Shown here: positions 26,646-37,554 of the stretch, one piece after another
Numbering within the stretch: the first letter of the stretch is position 1
Layout: every line of letters starts with the position of its first letter
Assembly (NCBI RefSeq): GCF_003201195.1
Contig: NZ_QICQ01000003.1
Location: forward strand, 53,743-117,742
Length of the DNA stretch: 64,000 bases
Direction: 5' to 3'
Source: Nitrosomonas eutropha
Lineage (GTDB): Bacteria > Pseudomonadota > Gammaproteobacteria > Burkholderiales > Nitrosomonadaceae
Notes under the pieces: generated by a model
The model's input: only the letters and a program-made list of their open reading frames with translations
Database searches by the model: none
Told to the model about the DNA's origin: nothing
Position numbers and translations under genes: made by a program

Positions 26646-28025
26646 ATGCAATGCCCTGCCACCTCCTTGGTGAAGAATAATGACACCATTGCAGCAATCG
26701 CCACACCACCTGGCCGTGGCGGCATTGGAATAGTCCGGATTTCAGGGACAAATCTAGAACAGCTTGCCCAGACAATCCTGGGCAAGCTTCCTGATCCACG
26801 TCACGCCGGTTTATTCAACTTTCTTGATCAAAACAATCAAGTTATTGATCAGGGAATCGTGTTGTATTTCCCTTCCCCCAACTCCTATACCGGAGAAGAC
26901 GTACTGGAGCTGCACGGACATGGCGGCCCCGCTGTTATGAACCTGCTGTTGACCCGCTGCCTTCAACTGGGTGCTCGCCTAGCGGAACCGGGTGAATTTA
27001 CACTGCGCGCTTTTCTCAACGAAAAACTTGATCTTGCACAAGCTGAAGGAGTAGCCGACCTGATAGAAGCCAGCACTGCCAATGCCGCACGTTGTGCAGT
27101 GCGCTCATTACATGGGGAATTCTCATCGGCGATTCATCAGCTTGTAAGCGCGCTGATTGATTTGCGTGTGCTGGTCGAAGCAACGCTCGATTTCCCGGAA
27201 GAAGAGATTGATTTTCTTCAGTCTGCCCATGCCGTGGAACAGCTGGCTTCAATCCAGACAAAACTGGAACAAGTATTGTCCGCATCCCGTCGGGGAAATT
27301 TATTACAGGAAGGGATCAAAGTCGTACTGACAGGCCAGCCCAATGTGGGCAAATCCAGCTTACTGAATCGACTTGCTGGAGACGAGATAGCTATCGTCAC
27401 CGAGATACCCGGTACAACAAGGGATACCATTCGGCAATCGATCGAAATTGAAGGAATACCACTGCATTTGATTGACACCGCAGGATTGAGAGAAACCAGC
27501 GATATCGTTGAACAACATGGGATTGCCCGTGCCTACGCTGCAATTGAACAGGCCGATCTGGTATTACTATTGGTTGACGGCCGCTATGGCGTGACCAAGG
27601 AAGATCACTCTGTACTGGCTCGTTTGCCGAAAGAACTGCCAGTATTGACTGTACACAACAAAATTGATTTATCCGGACAGCTCTCTCGCATAGAAGAAGA
27701 TACTTCAGGAACAGCTATCTATCTTTCAGTAAAAAGCGGTGAAGGCATAGAGCTGCTACGAACAGTACTGCTTAAAACTGTTGGCTGGCAGACCAACATT
27801 GCTGGAGAAGGTGCTTACATGGCTCGCCAGCGGCATTTGCAAGCATTGCTGCATGCAAAAGAATTACTGAAAAGAGCAGAAACCTGGTTGCACACTGCAG
27901 ATCAGTTAGAAATACTTGCTGAAGAACTTCGCCTTGCGCAACAAGCCCTGTCATCTATTACTGGCGAATTCACAAGCGATGATCTACTGGGTGAAATTTT
28001 TTCCAATTTCTGTATTGGAAAATAA
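26646..28025 (+). CDS. mnmE: tRNA modification GTPase MnmE (TrmE)
   Basis: A 459-residue GTPase that, with MnmG, makes 5-carboxymethylaminomethyluridine at the tRNA wobble position. The N-terminal tetrahydrofolate-binding domain starts with [22 protein letters not shown]. The inserted G domain has [14 protein letters not shown] (G1), DTAGLRE (G3) and NKID (G4). The protein ends with the invariant FCIGK. The ATG at 26646 has AAGAAGG upstream; a GTG at 26670 is an alternative closer to the family start. Confidence 0.95.
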   Translation: MQCPATSLVKNNDTIAAIATPPGRGGIGIVRISGTNLEQLAQTILGKLPDPRHAGLFNFLDQNNQVIDQGIVLYFPSPNSYTGEDVLELHGHGGPAVMNLLLTRCLQLGARLAEPGEFTLRAFLNEKLDLAQAEGVADLIEASTANAARCAVRSLHGEFSSAIHQLVSALIDLRVLVEATLDFPEEEIDFLQSAHAVEQLASIQTKLEQVLSASRRGNLLQEGIKVVLTGQPNVGKSSLLNRLAGDEIAIVTEIPGTTRDTIRQSIEIEGIPLHLIDTAGLRETSDIVEQHGIARAYAAIEQADLVLLLVDGRYGVTKEDHSVLARLPKELPVLTVHNKIDLSGQLSRIEEDTSGTAIYLSVKSGEGIELLRTVLLKTVGWQTNIAGEGAYMARQRHLQALLHAKELLKRAETWLHTADQLEILAEELRLAQQALSSITGEFTSDDLLGEIFSNFCIGK

Positions 28026-28251
28026 ACTGGATAAAAAACTGCAATACATGCTTCTACGAAAATTCAATAAATTGTGACTTGTCAGTGGCAAACGAATATG
28101 GGTTCAGGATATTCTTAATAGAGATAGAAATCTGGTGGGTAATAAAGCACGATTGCTTCCAATACCTTGATTTTATTTGGCAAGCTATTTATTAAAGAGT
28201 AAAATTGCGACTGGTTAAGTATATGGATTAATTACAAGCAGGAGAAAGTAA
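28026..28251 (+). promoter_or_regulatory. Leader and candidate promoter of rpsO
   Basis: The 226 bp upstream of rpsO contain TTGATT (28167-28172), 17 bases, then TATTAA (28190-28195), a reasonable sigma-70 promoter placing the start near 28203. That leaves a leader of roughly 50 nt, in which S15 may autoregulate as in other bacteria; no pseudoknot was proven. AGGAGAAAG precedes the ATG. Confidence 0.5.
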
Positions 28252-28521
28252 ATGGCTGTAACAACCGATCAAAAAAGCCAGGTTATACTGGATTATCAGA
28301 GAGTAGCAGGAGACACCGGTTCGCCAGAGGTACAGGTGGCTATATTGACAACGCGAATCAATAGCCTGATTGATCATTTCAAGGAACATGTCAAAGATCA
28401 CCACTCCCGTCGCGGCCTGTTGCGTATGGTTAGTCGGCGACGCAAACTATTGGATTATCTGAAATCTAGAAATAGTGACAATTACCGGATCCTGATCGAA
28501 CGCCTGGGTTTAAGAAAATAA
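28252..28521 (+). CDS. rpsO: Ribosomal protein uS15
   Basis: An 89-residue primary 16S rRNA-binding protein. [49 protein letters not shown] is the universal core, and the protein ends IERLGLRK. Followed by pnp as in most proteobacteria. Confidence 0.97.
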   Translation: MAVTTDQKSQVILDYQRVAGDTGSPEVQVAILTTRINSLIDHFKEHVKDHHSRRGLLRMVSRRRKLLDYLKSRNSDNYRILIERLGLRK

Positions 28522-28699
28522 AAAAATCATGTGGTAGTTAATCGTACTGCACTCCACAAATTATCGCAGATGATTGCAAAGCTGCAGATGAATCTGGTCA
28601 GTCGTCTGCACTCTAATTTGAATAACCCTGATCGATTTGCACTTAAATATAATTGTGCAGTCGATCTTGGGCATGATTTGATCAAAGAAGGATTATTAA

Positions 28700-30817
28700 T
28701 TGAAACCGATAAAAAAAAGCATAACTTACGGACACCATACGCTCACCATTGAAACTGGAGAAATTGCGAAACAGGCACATGGTGCTGTCATGGTTTCCAT
28801 GGATGACACGGTTGTGCTGGTTACAGTAGTAGGAGATAAAAAAACCAAACCTGGACAGGATTTTTTCCCGCTCACAGTTGATTATCAGGAAAAATTTTAT
28901 TCTGCCGGGCGCATTCCAGGAAGCTTCTTTAAACGTGAAGGTCGTCCTTCTGAAAAGGAAATACTAACATCCCGGCTGATTGATCGGCCGATACGTCCGC
29001 TCTTCCCCGATGGTTTTTACAATGAGGTACAAGTCATCGCAATGGTATTGTCATCAGATGCTGAAATCGATGCTGACATTCCTGCAACGATCGGCGCATC
29101 TGCGGCACTGATACTCTCCGGTATCCCATTTGATGGGCCTATCGGTGCAGCACGCGTAGGTTATATTGACAACGAATATGTCCTTAATCCGACCACTACC
29201 CAGCTCAATAAATCGCAACTCAATCTCGTAGTGGCAGGCACCCAAAAAGCTGTGCTGATGGTTGAGTCAGAAGCTAATGAACTCTCCGAAGATGTCATGC
29301 TCGGAGCAGTAACCTATGGCCATGATCAAATGCAGCAGGTAATCAACATGATCAATGAACTGGCTGATGAGACTGGTGTAACCGCATGGGATTGGCAACC
29401 GGCAGAAAAAGATCATTCACTGATTGAAAAAATTACTCAACTGGCTGAAGCGGATTTGCGCGATGCATTCCGGCTGAAACAAAAATCGGTCAGAACAGAA
29501 GCAATTAGTGAAATCTGGCAACGTGTATTTACCGAATTGAAAGCAGGTACTGAGGAAGGCCCCAGTGAGCAAACGATCAAGGAAATCGGTTTTGCGCTTG
29601 AAGCCAAAATTGTGCGTAACAGCATCCTTGATGGTGAATCCCGCATTGACGGCCGCGGAACACGTACAGTTAGACCAATTACCATTCGCCATGGCGTATT
29701 ACCACGTACTCATGGTTCAGCACTGTTCACACGAGGTGAGACGCAGGCTTTGGTAGTGACCACACTGGGAACTGCCCGAGATGAGCAGAAAATTGATGCA
29801 CTCCAAGGGGATTATTCCGAACGTTTCATGCTGCATTACAACATGCCTCCTTTTGCCACGGGTGAAACCGGAAGAGTGGGATCACCCAAGCGGCGTGAAA
29901 TTGGCCACGGACGATTGGCCAAGCGTGCTCTGCTTGCTGTCCTGCCGCCAGTGGAAGAATTCGGCTATGCGATGCGGGTAGTCTCTGAAGTTACGGAATC
30001 AAATGGTTCAAGTTCGATGGCTTCTGTCTGCGGAGGTTGTCTTGCACTGATGGATGCGGGAGCTCCCCTGAAAGCTCATGTCGCTGGTATTGCTATGGGG
30101 CTGATCAAGGAAGGCAATCGATTTGCCGTACTGACTGATATCCTTGGTGATGAAGATCATCTGGGCGATATGGATTTTAAGGTCGCAGGGACTGAAGAGG
30201 GTATCACTGCATTACAAATGGATATAAAAATCCAGGGAATCACGAAAGAAATCATGCAGGTAGCCTTACTTCAAGCAAAAGAAGGGCGACTCCATATTCT
30301 GGATATCATGAAACAATCTCTCCCAATAGCAAGAGATAGCGTATCGGTTCACGCACCACGTATTATCAAATTCAAAATTAATCCTGAAAAAATACGTGAT
30401 GTGATCGGTAAAGGCGGGGCAGTTATTCGCGCACTGACCGAGGAAACCGGAACCACTATCGATATCTCCGATGATGGTTCTGTGACAATTGCCAGCATCA
30501 GCAATGAAGGTGGGGAACAGGCGAAAAGACGTATCGAAAATATTACTGCAGATGTTGAGGTTGGCAAGATTTATGAGGGAACAGTACTCAAATTGCTTGA
30601 TTTCGGTGCTATTGTCAGCATTCTTCCTGGAAAAGATGGTCTGCTCCATATCTCGCAAATTGCCAATGAACGAGTCGAAAGCGTTGCTGACCACCTCAAG
30701 GAAGGCCAGATTATTCGGGTCAAAGTACTGGAAGCAGACGATAAAGGTCGGTTACGACTCAGCATGAAGGCAGCCAGCACAGAAGCAGCAGCCACTCCTG
30801 AAAACGGTGAAAAATAA
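28700..30817 (+). CDS. pnp: Polyribonucleotide nucleotidyltransferase (PNPase)
   Basis: A 705-residue 3'-5' phosphorolytic exoribonuclease of the degradosome. Two RNase PH domains (the second around [18 protein letters not shown]) flank an alpha-helical domain, followed by a KH domain ([20 protein letters not shown]) and an S1 domain ([33 protein letters not shown]). The start is TTG at 28700, with AGAAGGA upstream, giving the canonical [11 protein letters not shown]. The 178 bp between rpsO and pnp could hold the RNase III processing hairpin known to control pnp elsewhere; not confirmed. Ends in a strong terminator. Confidence 0.96.
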   Translation: MKPIKKSITYGHHTLTIETGEIAKQAHGAVMVSMDDTVVLVTVVGDKKTKPGQDFFPLTVDYQEKFYSAGRIPGSFFKREGRPSEKEILTSRLIDRPIRPLFPDGFYNEVQVIAMVLSSDAEIDADIPATIGASAALILSGIPFDGPIGAARVGYIDNEYVLNPTTTQLNKSQLNLVVAGTQKAVLMVESEANELSEDVMLGAVTYGHDQMQQVINMINELADETGVTAWDWQPAEKDHSLIEKITQLAEADLRDAFRLKQKSVRTEAISEIWQRVFTELKAGTEEGPSEQTIKEIGFALEAKIVRNSILDGESRIDGRGTRTVRPITIRHGVLPRTHGSALFTRGETQALVVTTLGTARDEQKIDALQGDYSERFMLHYNMPPFATGETGRVGSPKRREIGHGRLAKRALLAVLPPVEEFGYAMRVVSEVTESNGSSSMASVCGGCLALMDAGAPLKAHVAGIAMGLIKEGNRFAVLTDILGDEDHLGDMDFKVAGTEEGITALQMDIKIQGITKEIMQVALLQAKEGRLHILDIMKQSLPIARDSVSVHAPRIIKFKINPEKIRDVIGKGGAVIRALTEETGTTIDISDDGSVTIASISNEGGEQAKRRIENITADVEVGKIYEGTVLKLLDFGAIVSILPGKDGLLHISQIANERVESVADHLKEGQIIRVKVLEADDKGRLRLSMKAASTEAAATPENGEK

Positions 30818-31232
30818 GCTGGTGTTATCCGTTTAATAAATCACAATCTGTCTCCACTTCGTAATGTTCTCCGGAGACCATGCTTATTTCAATCAAGAAA
30901 TAGCACCTCCGGAGAAATTTTCCCCATTTTTTAATTCATTAATTTGGTTGGCTTGTACCGTACCAATGCGGAAGAAGGCTTGCAACAGCTCCCACTGCAT
31001 GCATCCGAATAAAAGATACATCAGGTTCTATCTGGTCATATCACAAGAATAAGGTATGAATATTTATCTTGTTATCAATTTTATCGACCATGCATGTAGT
31101 ATCATACAAAAGTAAGCATCAGCCATATCTTCAACAGGTTTGTTTGTTCACAATCCTGTTGTATTTTAGCCAAGCGTAAAAAATCAAGGCATAATAAATT
31201 TTTATACATTCAAGGTTTAAAAAGGTAATGGC
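30818..31232. other. Gene-poor stretch between pnp and the RND operon
   Basis: The left part carries the pnp terminator. The rest (30937-31232) is AT-rich and should contain the promoter of the efflux operon, but no confident -35/-10 pair and no regulator gene are seen. An open frame at 30864-31052 has no recognisable homology and spans the terminator hairpin. Confidence 0.5.
30867..30933 (+). terminator. Terminator of the rpsO-pnp unit
   Basis: A long nested hairpin: outer arms TTCTCCGGAG (30867-30876) and CTCCGGAGAA (30907-30916) pair perfectly; inside, TGCT(t)ATTTC pairs with GAAATAGCA around a six-base loop. It is followed by a T-rich tail ending in TTTTTT. Placed 50 bp after the pnp stop. 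Confidence 0.8.
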
Positions 31233-32780
31233 ATGTCGCCACACTTAAATTTCCATCTCCAAATACTCGGAATCGTTACATCTATACTACCTCGGCTAAC
31301 TGCAATATCCTATTTTAAAAATAGAAGGGCTATTTCAACCAGGCCAAATCGTCGTCAAACACCTGTTCTGCTGTTATGTTCGAGCTTGTTAATAACATCT
31401 TGCGCCATGGGCCCTGACTATTCACGCCCTCAGATCGATACCACAGAAAAATTTCGTCTGTCTCAAACAGAGGGGCGGTCCATTGCCAATCTTCCTTGGT
31501 GGGAGCTGCTCCGGGATGAAAAGCTGCAATTGCTGATTGATCAAGCCTTGACCGAAAACAAGGATCTCAAGCAAGCAGCAGCTAGTGTTGAAGAACTTCA
31601 GGCGCGCTTGGGTATTACACAGATGGACTTCATTCCGAACATTACCATCGATGGGAATGCGCCGATAGAAACCTTAGGAGGATTCAGCCGCAAAGGATTT
31701 CCGACACCCTATAACTATTTCGGACAAACCATTTTGAACTGGGAATTGGATATCTGGGGCAGAATCCGCCGCTCCAATGAAGCCGCTCGGGCAGATCTGC
31801 TGGCACGCGAAGAAAATCGTCGAGCCGTTGTTCTGACGTTAGTAAGCTCGGTAGCACAATCCTATTTCGATCTTTTGCAATTTGATACGCAACTAAAAAT
31901 TGCCCATCACGCATTAACTTCATGGGAAGAATCTGTCGCCATCTCCAGTGCGCAACTGGAAGGTGGATTGACTACCCGGCTTGATCTGGATCAGTTTGAA
32001 GCAGAGCGTGCTGCAGCTGCTGCCCAGGTGGCAGAGCTGGAAAGACAGATTGCACAAAAAGAAAATGAGCTTAGCGTGCTGGCGGGCAGAACCCCCGCGC
32101 CGGTAGCACGAGGATACTCACTGAGCGGACAATCCACCCCTCCCGATATTCCACCCGGACTGCCTTCTGAATTACTGCAACGGCGCCCTGATATTTTACA
32201 GGCAGAACAAACGCTGAAAGCAGCAATTGCTAGAATCGGAGTCGCCAAGGCCACGCGCTTTCCCAGAATAACGCTGACAGGATTTTTTGGATTTTCCAGC
32301 CCGGCACTGGCAAGTCTGCTGGATTCTGACAGTAAATTTGGCGCTGCTGGATTCGGGCTTGCGGGACCACTGCTAAATGCACAAACACTCGGATACGAAC
32401 AACGTGCTGCAGAAGCACAGGCAAAACAGGCATTGGCACAGTACGAACAAACCATCCTGGTAGCGTTCAAGGAAGTTGAAGATGCACTAGCAGCCATTCG
32501 AACAGCAAATGATCAGTACAAAGCCAAACAGAAACAGGTTGAAGCATTAAGTTCGGCTTTACAGATAGCAAATTTGCGCTATCAGGGCGGAATTACAAGC
32601 TACGTTGATGTGTTGCTTACAAAGCGAAAATTATTTGATGCCGAATCTGCACTTGTGATCGCTCGCCATTTACATCTAGTTTCTGTCGTCCAACTTTACA
32701 AAGCACTGGGTGGAGGCTGGCTCGCTGATGGTACCGATGTACCACTGCCAATATCAACCGGGCTGCTGCGCAACAACTGA
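31233..32780 (+). CDS. RND efflux outer-membrane lipoprotein, OprM/NodT family
   Basis: A 515-residue TolC-like outer-membrane channel. The lipobox LLITSC lies unusually deep (Cys at about residue 57), then MGPDYSRPQ, typical of NodT proteins. Two repeats rich in coiled-coil helices follow (ALTENKDLKQAAASVEELQARLG; ALQIANLRYQGGITSYVDVL). The N-terminus before the signal segment is long and basic; a shorter start with a rare codon may be used. First gene of a three-gene plus-strand RND operon, with channel before adaptor and pump, the reverse of the mexAB-oprM order. Confidence 0.9.
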   Translation: MSPHLNFHLQILGIVTSILPRLTAISYFKNRRAISTRPNRRQTPVLLLCSSLLITSCAMGPDYSRPQIDTTEKFRLSQTEGRSIANLPWWELLRDEKLQLLIDQALTENKDLKQAAASVEELQARLGITQMDFIPNITIDGNAPIETLGGFSRKGFPTPYNYFGQTILNWELDIWGRIRRSNEAARADLLAREENRRAVVLTLVSSVAQSYFDLLQFDTQLKIAHHALTSWEESVAISSAQLEGGLTTRLDLDQFEAERAAAAAQVAELERQIAQKENELSVLAGRTPAPVARGYSLSGQSTPPDIPPGLPSELLQRRPDILQAEQTLKAAIARIGVAKATRFPRITLTGFFGFSSPALASLLDSDSKFGAAGFGLAGPLLNAQTLGYEQRAAEAQAKQALAQYEQTILVAFKEVEDALAAIRTANDQYKAKQKQVEALSSALQIANLRYQGGITSYVDVLLTKRKLFDAESALVIARHLHLVSVVQLYKALGGGWLADGTDVPLPISTGLLRNN

Positions 32781-32868
32781 AATAAACTATAAATAGTACT
32801 TTCATGACTTTTATCCCAACTTAAGAATATCTTTTGATTATTTCTTCAGAGCTATCGAGAATAACATT

Positions 32869-34074
32869 ATGTATCAAACGCTTCGTCAAACAACCACGCA
32901 AGCCAATGCGGTTATAACAAGTTTCTTGTTGCTCCTTGCTCTTCTGGCCGGTTGCTCAAAATCATCTACTGATTCTCCTCCTCCTGCTCCGCAGATTGAA
33001 GTCATCACTGTCACCACTCGTACAATTGCGGAAGAACCTGAATTCATTGGCCAAACCGAATCTTTCCGGCCGGTTGAAATTCGTTCACAGGTAAATGGCA
33101 TTATCAAAAAGATATTCTTTATCGAAGGCCGAAATATCAGAAAAGGTGACAAGCTGTACTTGATTGATCCAACACCCTTCAAAGCAGCCTATCTGGGTAG
33201 CAAAGCAATGGTTGCCCAGGCACGTGCCCGATTGGAGCAAGCCAACAAGGATCTTGCCCGGGTGCAACCCCTGCTGAAACAAAAAGCAGTCAGCCAAAAA
33301 GATGTTGACGATGCTATCGCAGAAGTACGTAGTGCAAAAGCAACTCTGGATACGGCACAGAACGACGTAATCAAGGCCAAATTTGACCTGGATAACACGC
33401 TCATCACCGCTCCGGTAGAAGGCCGGATCAACCGCAGTCAATTTTACGAGGGGCGTCTGATCGAAGCCCAAACCGATCTACTGACCACCATTGATCAGCT
33501 AGACCCCATGTATGTCAACGTAAATGTTCCGGAAAGTTATTTGCTGCGCCTTCGCCGCGAACTTTCCGAGCACAAACTTGAAAGACCTGAAAGTATTTTC
33601 CAGTTGCGCGGTGTAATGACTTTCTCTGATGGCAGTATTTATCCGGAAGAAGGGCTACTGGATTTTCAAGATATTGTAATACGACCCGAAACTGGCATGC
33701 TGCTAGGACGCTTCGCGTTTCCCAACCCTGCTAGTAAGAATGCTCCCGGAGAAGCTCATTTCTATCCAGGCCAGTTTGTTAAAGTTCGTATTAAAGGTTA
33801 CAGCAGAGCAGATGCCATTCTGATTCCTCAGCGTGCCGTGCAACAACGACCAAGCGGCTCGTTCGTTTATATCATCAATGAAGGAAAGGTTGAACTCCGC
33901 CCGGTACTGGCCAGCGCATGGCGCGGCAGTGAATGGCTGATTGAAAGCGGCCTGCGCACGGGAGAACAAGTGGTTGTAGAAGGGATTCACAGAATCCATC
34001 CGGGAATCCAAGTAAACCCTGTTCCCTACCAGAGAGAAGAAAGCCAGACTTCCTCAAGCAACCATCCAGAATAA
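32869..34074 (+). CDS. RND efflux periplasmic adaptor (membrane fusion protein)
   Basis: A 401-residue AcrA/MexA-type lipoprotein. Signal peptide with lipobox LLAGC (Cys near residue 29), lipoyl/barrel halves (VEIRSQVNGIIKKIFFIEGRNIRKGDKLYLIDP) and an alpha-helical hairpin (QARARLEQANKDLARVQPLLKQKAVSQKDVDDA). A beta-barrel part with FYPGQFVKVRI and the conserved VPQRAV-like IPQRAVQQ follow. It bridges the inner-membrane pump and outer channel. 88 bp after the channel gene and 17 bp before the pump gene. Confidence 0.92.
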   Translation: MYQTLRQTTTQANAVITSFLLLLALLAGCSKSSTDSPPPAPQIEVITVTTRTIAEEPEFIGQTESFRPVEIRSQVNGIIKKIFFIEGRNIRKGDKLYLIDPTPFKAAYLGSKAMVAQARARLEQANKDLARVQPLLKQKAVSQKDVDDAIAEVRSAKATLDTAQNDVIKAKFDLDNTLITAPVEGRINRSQFYEGRLIEAQTDLLTTIDQLDPMYVNVNVPESYLLRLRRELSEHKLERPESIFQLRGVMTFSDGSIYPEEGLLDFQDIVIRPETGMLLGRFAFPNPASKNAPGEAHFYPGQFVKVRIKGYSRADAILIPQRAVQQRPSGSFVYIINEGKVELRPVLASAWRGSEWLIESGLRTGEQVVVEGIHRIHPGIQVNPVPYQREESQTSSSNHPE

Positions 34075-34091
34075 ACCGCGTAAGGCGTGCC

Positions 34092-37000
34092 ATGAATTCT
34101 CGTTTTTTTATTGAACGACCGATTTTTGCATCGGTACTATCCATCATCATTGTTATTGTCGGCCTGGTTTCCTTAAGAGATCTCCCGATCGCCCAATTTC
34201 CTGAAATTACGCCACCTGTCGTACAAATTGATGCGGATTATCCCGGTGCCAGTGCGGATGTAGTGGCGGAAGCCGTTGCGCGCCCGATAGAAGTGCAGCT
34301 TCCTGGTATCGATAATCTTCTGTATTACGAATCCACCAGCACAAATGATGGCCACATGACAATGAGGCTCACGTTCGAAATCGGAACGGATGTCGATATT
34401 GCACAAGTACAAACTCAAAATCGGCAAAAACTGGCCGAACCGCAACTGCCTGATGAAGTTATCCGGCAAGGTATAACGGTCAAGAAAACCTCACCTGATC
34501 TATTGCTGGTAGTTGCACTGAGCTCTACTGACCCCGCTCACGACACCATATTTCTGTCGAATTATGCTCTGCTCAGGGTACTCGATAATATCAAACGACT
34601 TCCCGGTGTTGGAGATGCTTCAATCTTCGGTGGTCAAAATTACTCCATGCGGCTGATTCTCGATCCTATCCGGATGGCACAACTTAATTTCACGCCGAGT
34701 GATATCGTCGCTGCCGTTCGTGAACAGAATCGTGATTTTCCTGCAGGTCGGATCGGCCGTGAACCTGTAATCAATGAAACCGAGCTCACTATTCCCGTTA
34801 TGACCAAAGGACGGATGAGCGAGGTAAAAGAATTTGAAGATATGATCATCCGGGCTTACCCGGATGGCTCTATGGTGCGATTGAAAGACGTCGCACAAGT
34901 AGAGTTGGGAGCACAATCCTATGATCTGCAAGCCCGACAGAACGGGCGGCCAAATACTTTCCTGCTGACTTATCTCTCGCCTGGTGCCAACGCACTTGAA
35001 ACAGCACAGCGTATCCGTAATGAAATGGATCGACTTGCTAAAGACTTTCCTCCCGGTGCATCCTATGATGTTCCTTACGACACCACTACATTCATTGAAG
35101 TTTCTATCTATGAAGTTGTAAAAACCCTGGCAGAAGCCTTGCTGCTGGTTGTACTGGTTGTTTTCATCTTTTTACAAAGCTGGCGTGCCACGCTGATACC
35201 GGCTATTGCTGCACCTATTTCCCTTATTGGTACATTTATCGGAATGGAGGCGTTGGGATTCTCGGTCAATACGCTCACCCTGTTTGGCATGGTGCTTTCC
35301 ATCGGTATCGTGGTGGATGATGCGATTGTTGTGGTAGAAAACGTCGAGCGCCATATAACCAATGGTCTCACGCCCAAGAATGCTGCAATAAAAGCCATGC
35401 AGGAGTTATTCGGAGCACTGATTGCTATTGTTTTGGTGCTTGCTTCGGTATTCTTGCCCGTCGCATTTCTGGGAGGTATCACCGGCGAACTGTACAAACA
35501 ATTTGCCATCACCATTGCATTGTCAGTCATGATTTCCGGATTCGTCGCACTGACACTGAGCCCTGCCTTATGCGCCCTGGTACTCAAACCCGGCCATGAT
35601 TCTCCTAATAGATTCTGGAAAATTTTCAACCGAACGTTTGATTGGGCGCAGACTCGTTACGTCAGCATGGCCGGCACAATCATAAAAAAGTCGGTACTAT
35701 CAATCTTCGTTTTTTTAATAGCAATATTTTTTGCTGTCAGTTTATTCAAAACAGTGCCGGGAGGCTTCCTTCCAGAAGAAGATCAGGGCTATTTTATTAC
35801 GATAGTACAGCTGCCAGATGGCGCTTCCATTTCCCGTACCAAGAAGGTTCTGGAAAAAATAGAGAATTATTTTCTGTCAAATCCAGCTGTTCATTCAACT
35901 GATGCAATGGCTGGTATGAACTTTGTCTTCAGCAGCCGTGGTCCGAATCACGCTACGATGTTCGTGCCGTTGCATCACTGGGACACTCGAAAAAATTCCG
36001 ATGAGCAAGTTCAAAGCCTGATTGCCAACGCCTTTGGTGAATTTGCAAAAATTCCTGAAGCATTAGTGCTTGCCTTTAACGCACCTTCAATCCGTGGACT
36101 AGGTGCTACCGGCGGCTTCTCAATCCAATTGCAGGATCCAAGTGGAGGAGATTTTTCAGAGTTTGCCGAAACAACACAGGTATTCGTAAACAAAGCCATG
36201 GAACACCCGGCTATAGGAATGGCCGGCACCAATTTTCGTGTCAGCGCTCCCAGGCTATATGCCCATGTAGATCGCGAGCGCGCCAAAGCTTTAGGCGTAC
36301 CCATATCTGATGTCTTCGATACGATGCAAGCATATTTTGGCAACTTGTATGTGAATGACTTTATCAAGTTTGGCCGCGTCTACCGGGTACAAACCGAAGC
36401 ACCGCCTGAGTATCGATCCAGCCCGAACGATATCAGCAATATTTACGTCCGCGCTCAATCGGGAACAACTAGCACAATGATTCCACTTGATTCTATAGTG
36501 ACCGCCGAGTTCAACAGTGGTCCGGATCCAGTTACCCATTTCAACGGATTCAACTCCGCACTCGTGCTAGGCAGTGCAGCGCCAGGCTATAGTTCCGGAC
36601 AGGCTCTGGATGCACTGCAAGAAGTGGCCAATGAAGTACTGGTGCCCAAGGGCTATACCATCGACTGGAGCGGAATTACTTATCAGGAAAAGAAGGCAGC
36701 CAGTGGACAAAAAATATGGATACTTTCCTTTGCCCTGCTTATGGTATTTCTGGTGTTGGCAGCCCTGTATGAAAGCTGGTCTATTCCGTTTGCTGTGATT
36801 CTGGCAGTGCCTTTCGGTATATTAGGAGCATTGCTAGCCATCTGGACGCGCGGACTGACTGATGATATTTATTTTCAGGTCGGGTTAATTACCCTGATCG
36901 GATTATCTGCCAAAAACGCCATCCTTATTGTAGAGTTCGCCAATGATCTGTATGCCAATGGTGCATCACTGACCGAAGCCGCTCTGGAAGCAGCCCGGGT

Positions 37001-37286
37001 TCGCTTCCGCCCGATCATCATGACCTCCATGGCCTTTATCATGGGGGTATCCCCACTTGTGATCTCATCCGGCGCAGGGGCCGCCAGTCGTATCGCTATT
37101 GGTACAACTGTACTAGGAGGCATGTTGGCAGCCACTTTCCTCGCTATATTTTTCGTGCCACTCTTTTTCGTATTAATTGGAAAAATCACACATCGAACCA
37201 GACGCCCCATTCCTGAAGTTGTACAGGTTGAAACTGGGAATCAGACAACCCTCACTGATAACCAGAAAAATACTAATGATAACTGA
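34092..37286 (+). CDS. RND multidrug efflux permease, HAE1 (AcrB/MexB) family
   Basis: A 1064-residue proton-driven inner-membrane pump with 12 helices and two large periplasmic loops. FFIERPIFASVLSIIIVIVGL starts the protein, as in AcrB. The proton-relay Asp pair is in GIVVDDAIVVVENVER (helix 4), and GLSAKNAILIVEFAND marks helix 10-11. Repeated PN1/PC1 elements (PGASADVVAEAVARPIE) are present. Substrates cannot be deduced. Completes the tripartite system with the two upstream genes; no TetR regulator is adjacent. Confidence 0.94.
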   Translation: MNSRFFIERPIFASVLSIIIVIVGLVSLRDLPIAQFPEITPPVVQIDADYPGASADVVAEAVARPIEVQLPGIDNLLYYESTSTNDGHMTMRLTFEIGTDVDIAQVQTQNRQKLAEPQLPDEVIRQGITVKKTSPDLLLVVALSSTDPAHDTIFLSNYALLRVLDNIKRLPGVGDASIFGGQNYSMRLILDPIRMAQLNFTPSDIVAAVREQNRDFPAGRIGREPVINETELTIPVMTKGRMSEVKEFEDMIIRAYPDGSMVRLKDVAQVELGAQSYDLQARQNGRPNTFLLTYLSPGANALETAQRIRNEMDRLAKDFPPGASYDVPYDTTTFIEVSIYEVVKTLAEALLLVVLVVFIFLQSWRATLIPAIAAPISLIGTFIGMEALGFSVNTLTLFGMVLSIGIVVDDAIVVVENVERHITNGLTPKNAAIKAMQELFGALIAIVLVLASVFLPVAFLGGITGELYKQFAITIALSVMISGFVALTLSPALCALVLKPGHDSPNRFWKIFNRTFDWAQTRYVSMAGTIIKKSVLSIFVFLIAIFFAVSLFKTVPGGFLPEEDQGYFITIVQLPDGASISRTKKVLEKIENYFLSNPAVHSTDAMAGMNFVFSSRGPNHATMFVPLHHWDTRKNSDEQVQSLIANAFGEFAKIPEALVLAFNAPSIRGLGATGGFSIQLQDPSGGDFSEFAETTQVFVNKAMEHPAIGMAGTNFRVSAPRLYAHVDRERAKALGVPISDVFDTMQAYFGNLYVNDFIKFGRVYRVQTEAPPEYRSSPNDISNIYVRAQSGTTSTMIPLDSIVTAEFNSGPDPVTHFNGFNSALVLGSAAPGYSSGQALDALQEVANEVLVPKGYTIDWSGITYQEKKAASGQKIWILSFALLMVFLVLAALYESWSIPFAVILAVPFGILGALLAIWTRGLTDDIYFQVGLITLIGLSAKNAILIVEFANDLYANGASLTEAALEAARVRFRPIIMTSMAFIMGVSPLVISSGAGAASRIAIGTTVLGGMLAATFLAIFFVPLFFVLIGKITHRTRRPIPEVVQVETGNQTTLTDNQKNTNDN

Positions 37287-37310
37287 TAGCTATCCATCCC
37301 AAACCTGCGT

Positions 37311-37448
37311 AAGAATTATCTCGCTGCACGAGGAGCTGAAAACAATACTGATACCCAAAGCCGGGATAAAGAGGAACCTACAATAATGCTGTTGGAATGG
37401 ATCCACCGGCATGCCCTAACGCTTGATAAAGAATTGAAAGACTTATAA
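37311..37448 (+). pseudogene. Possible frameshifted remnant of a bacteriohemerythrin C-terminus
   Basis: In one frame RIISLHEELKT (37311-37343), then after a frame change DKEEPTIMLLEWIHRHALTLDKELKDL (37367-37445), ending at TAA 37446-37448. The second part looks like the last helix of hemerythrins, where a His and an Asp five residues later bind iron (HALTLD). No other helix is found upstream, so at most a fragment survives. Assignment by eye only. Confidence 0.3.
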
Positions 37449-37554
37449 TATTTATTTACAGACAAATCCATTACTCACGATTCCCATGGATAATGGATGC
37501 AAAACAATGGCTTGATCACAATCGGTGTGTAGCTGGTATCCATCAAAGTGATTT

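Noticed and set aside
28531..28752. 73-codon open frame between rpsO and pnp
   Set aside because: It overlaps the pnp start, has no recognisable motif and no ribosome site, so it is treated as chance.
30864..31052. 62-codon open frame after pnp
   Set aside because: Its first part lies across the terminator hairpin and it has no homology signal.
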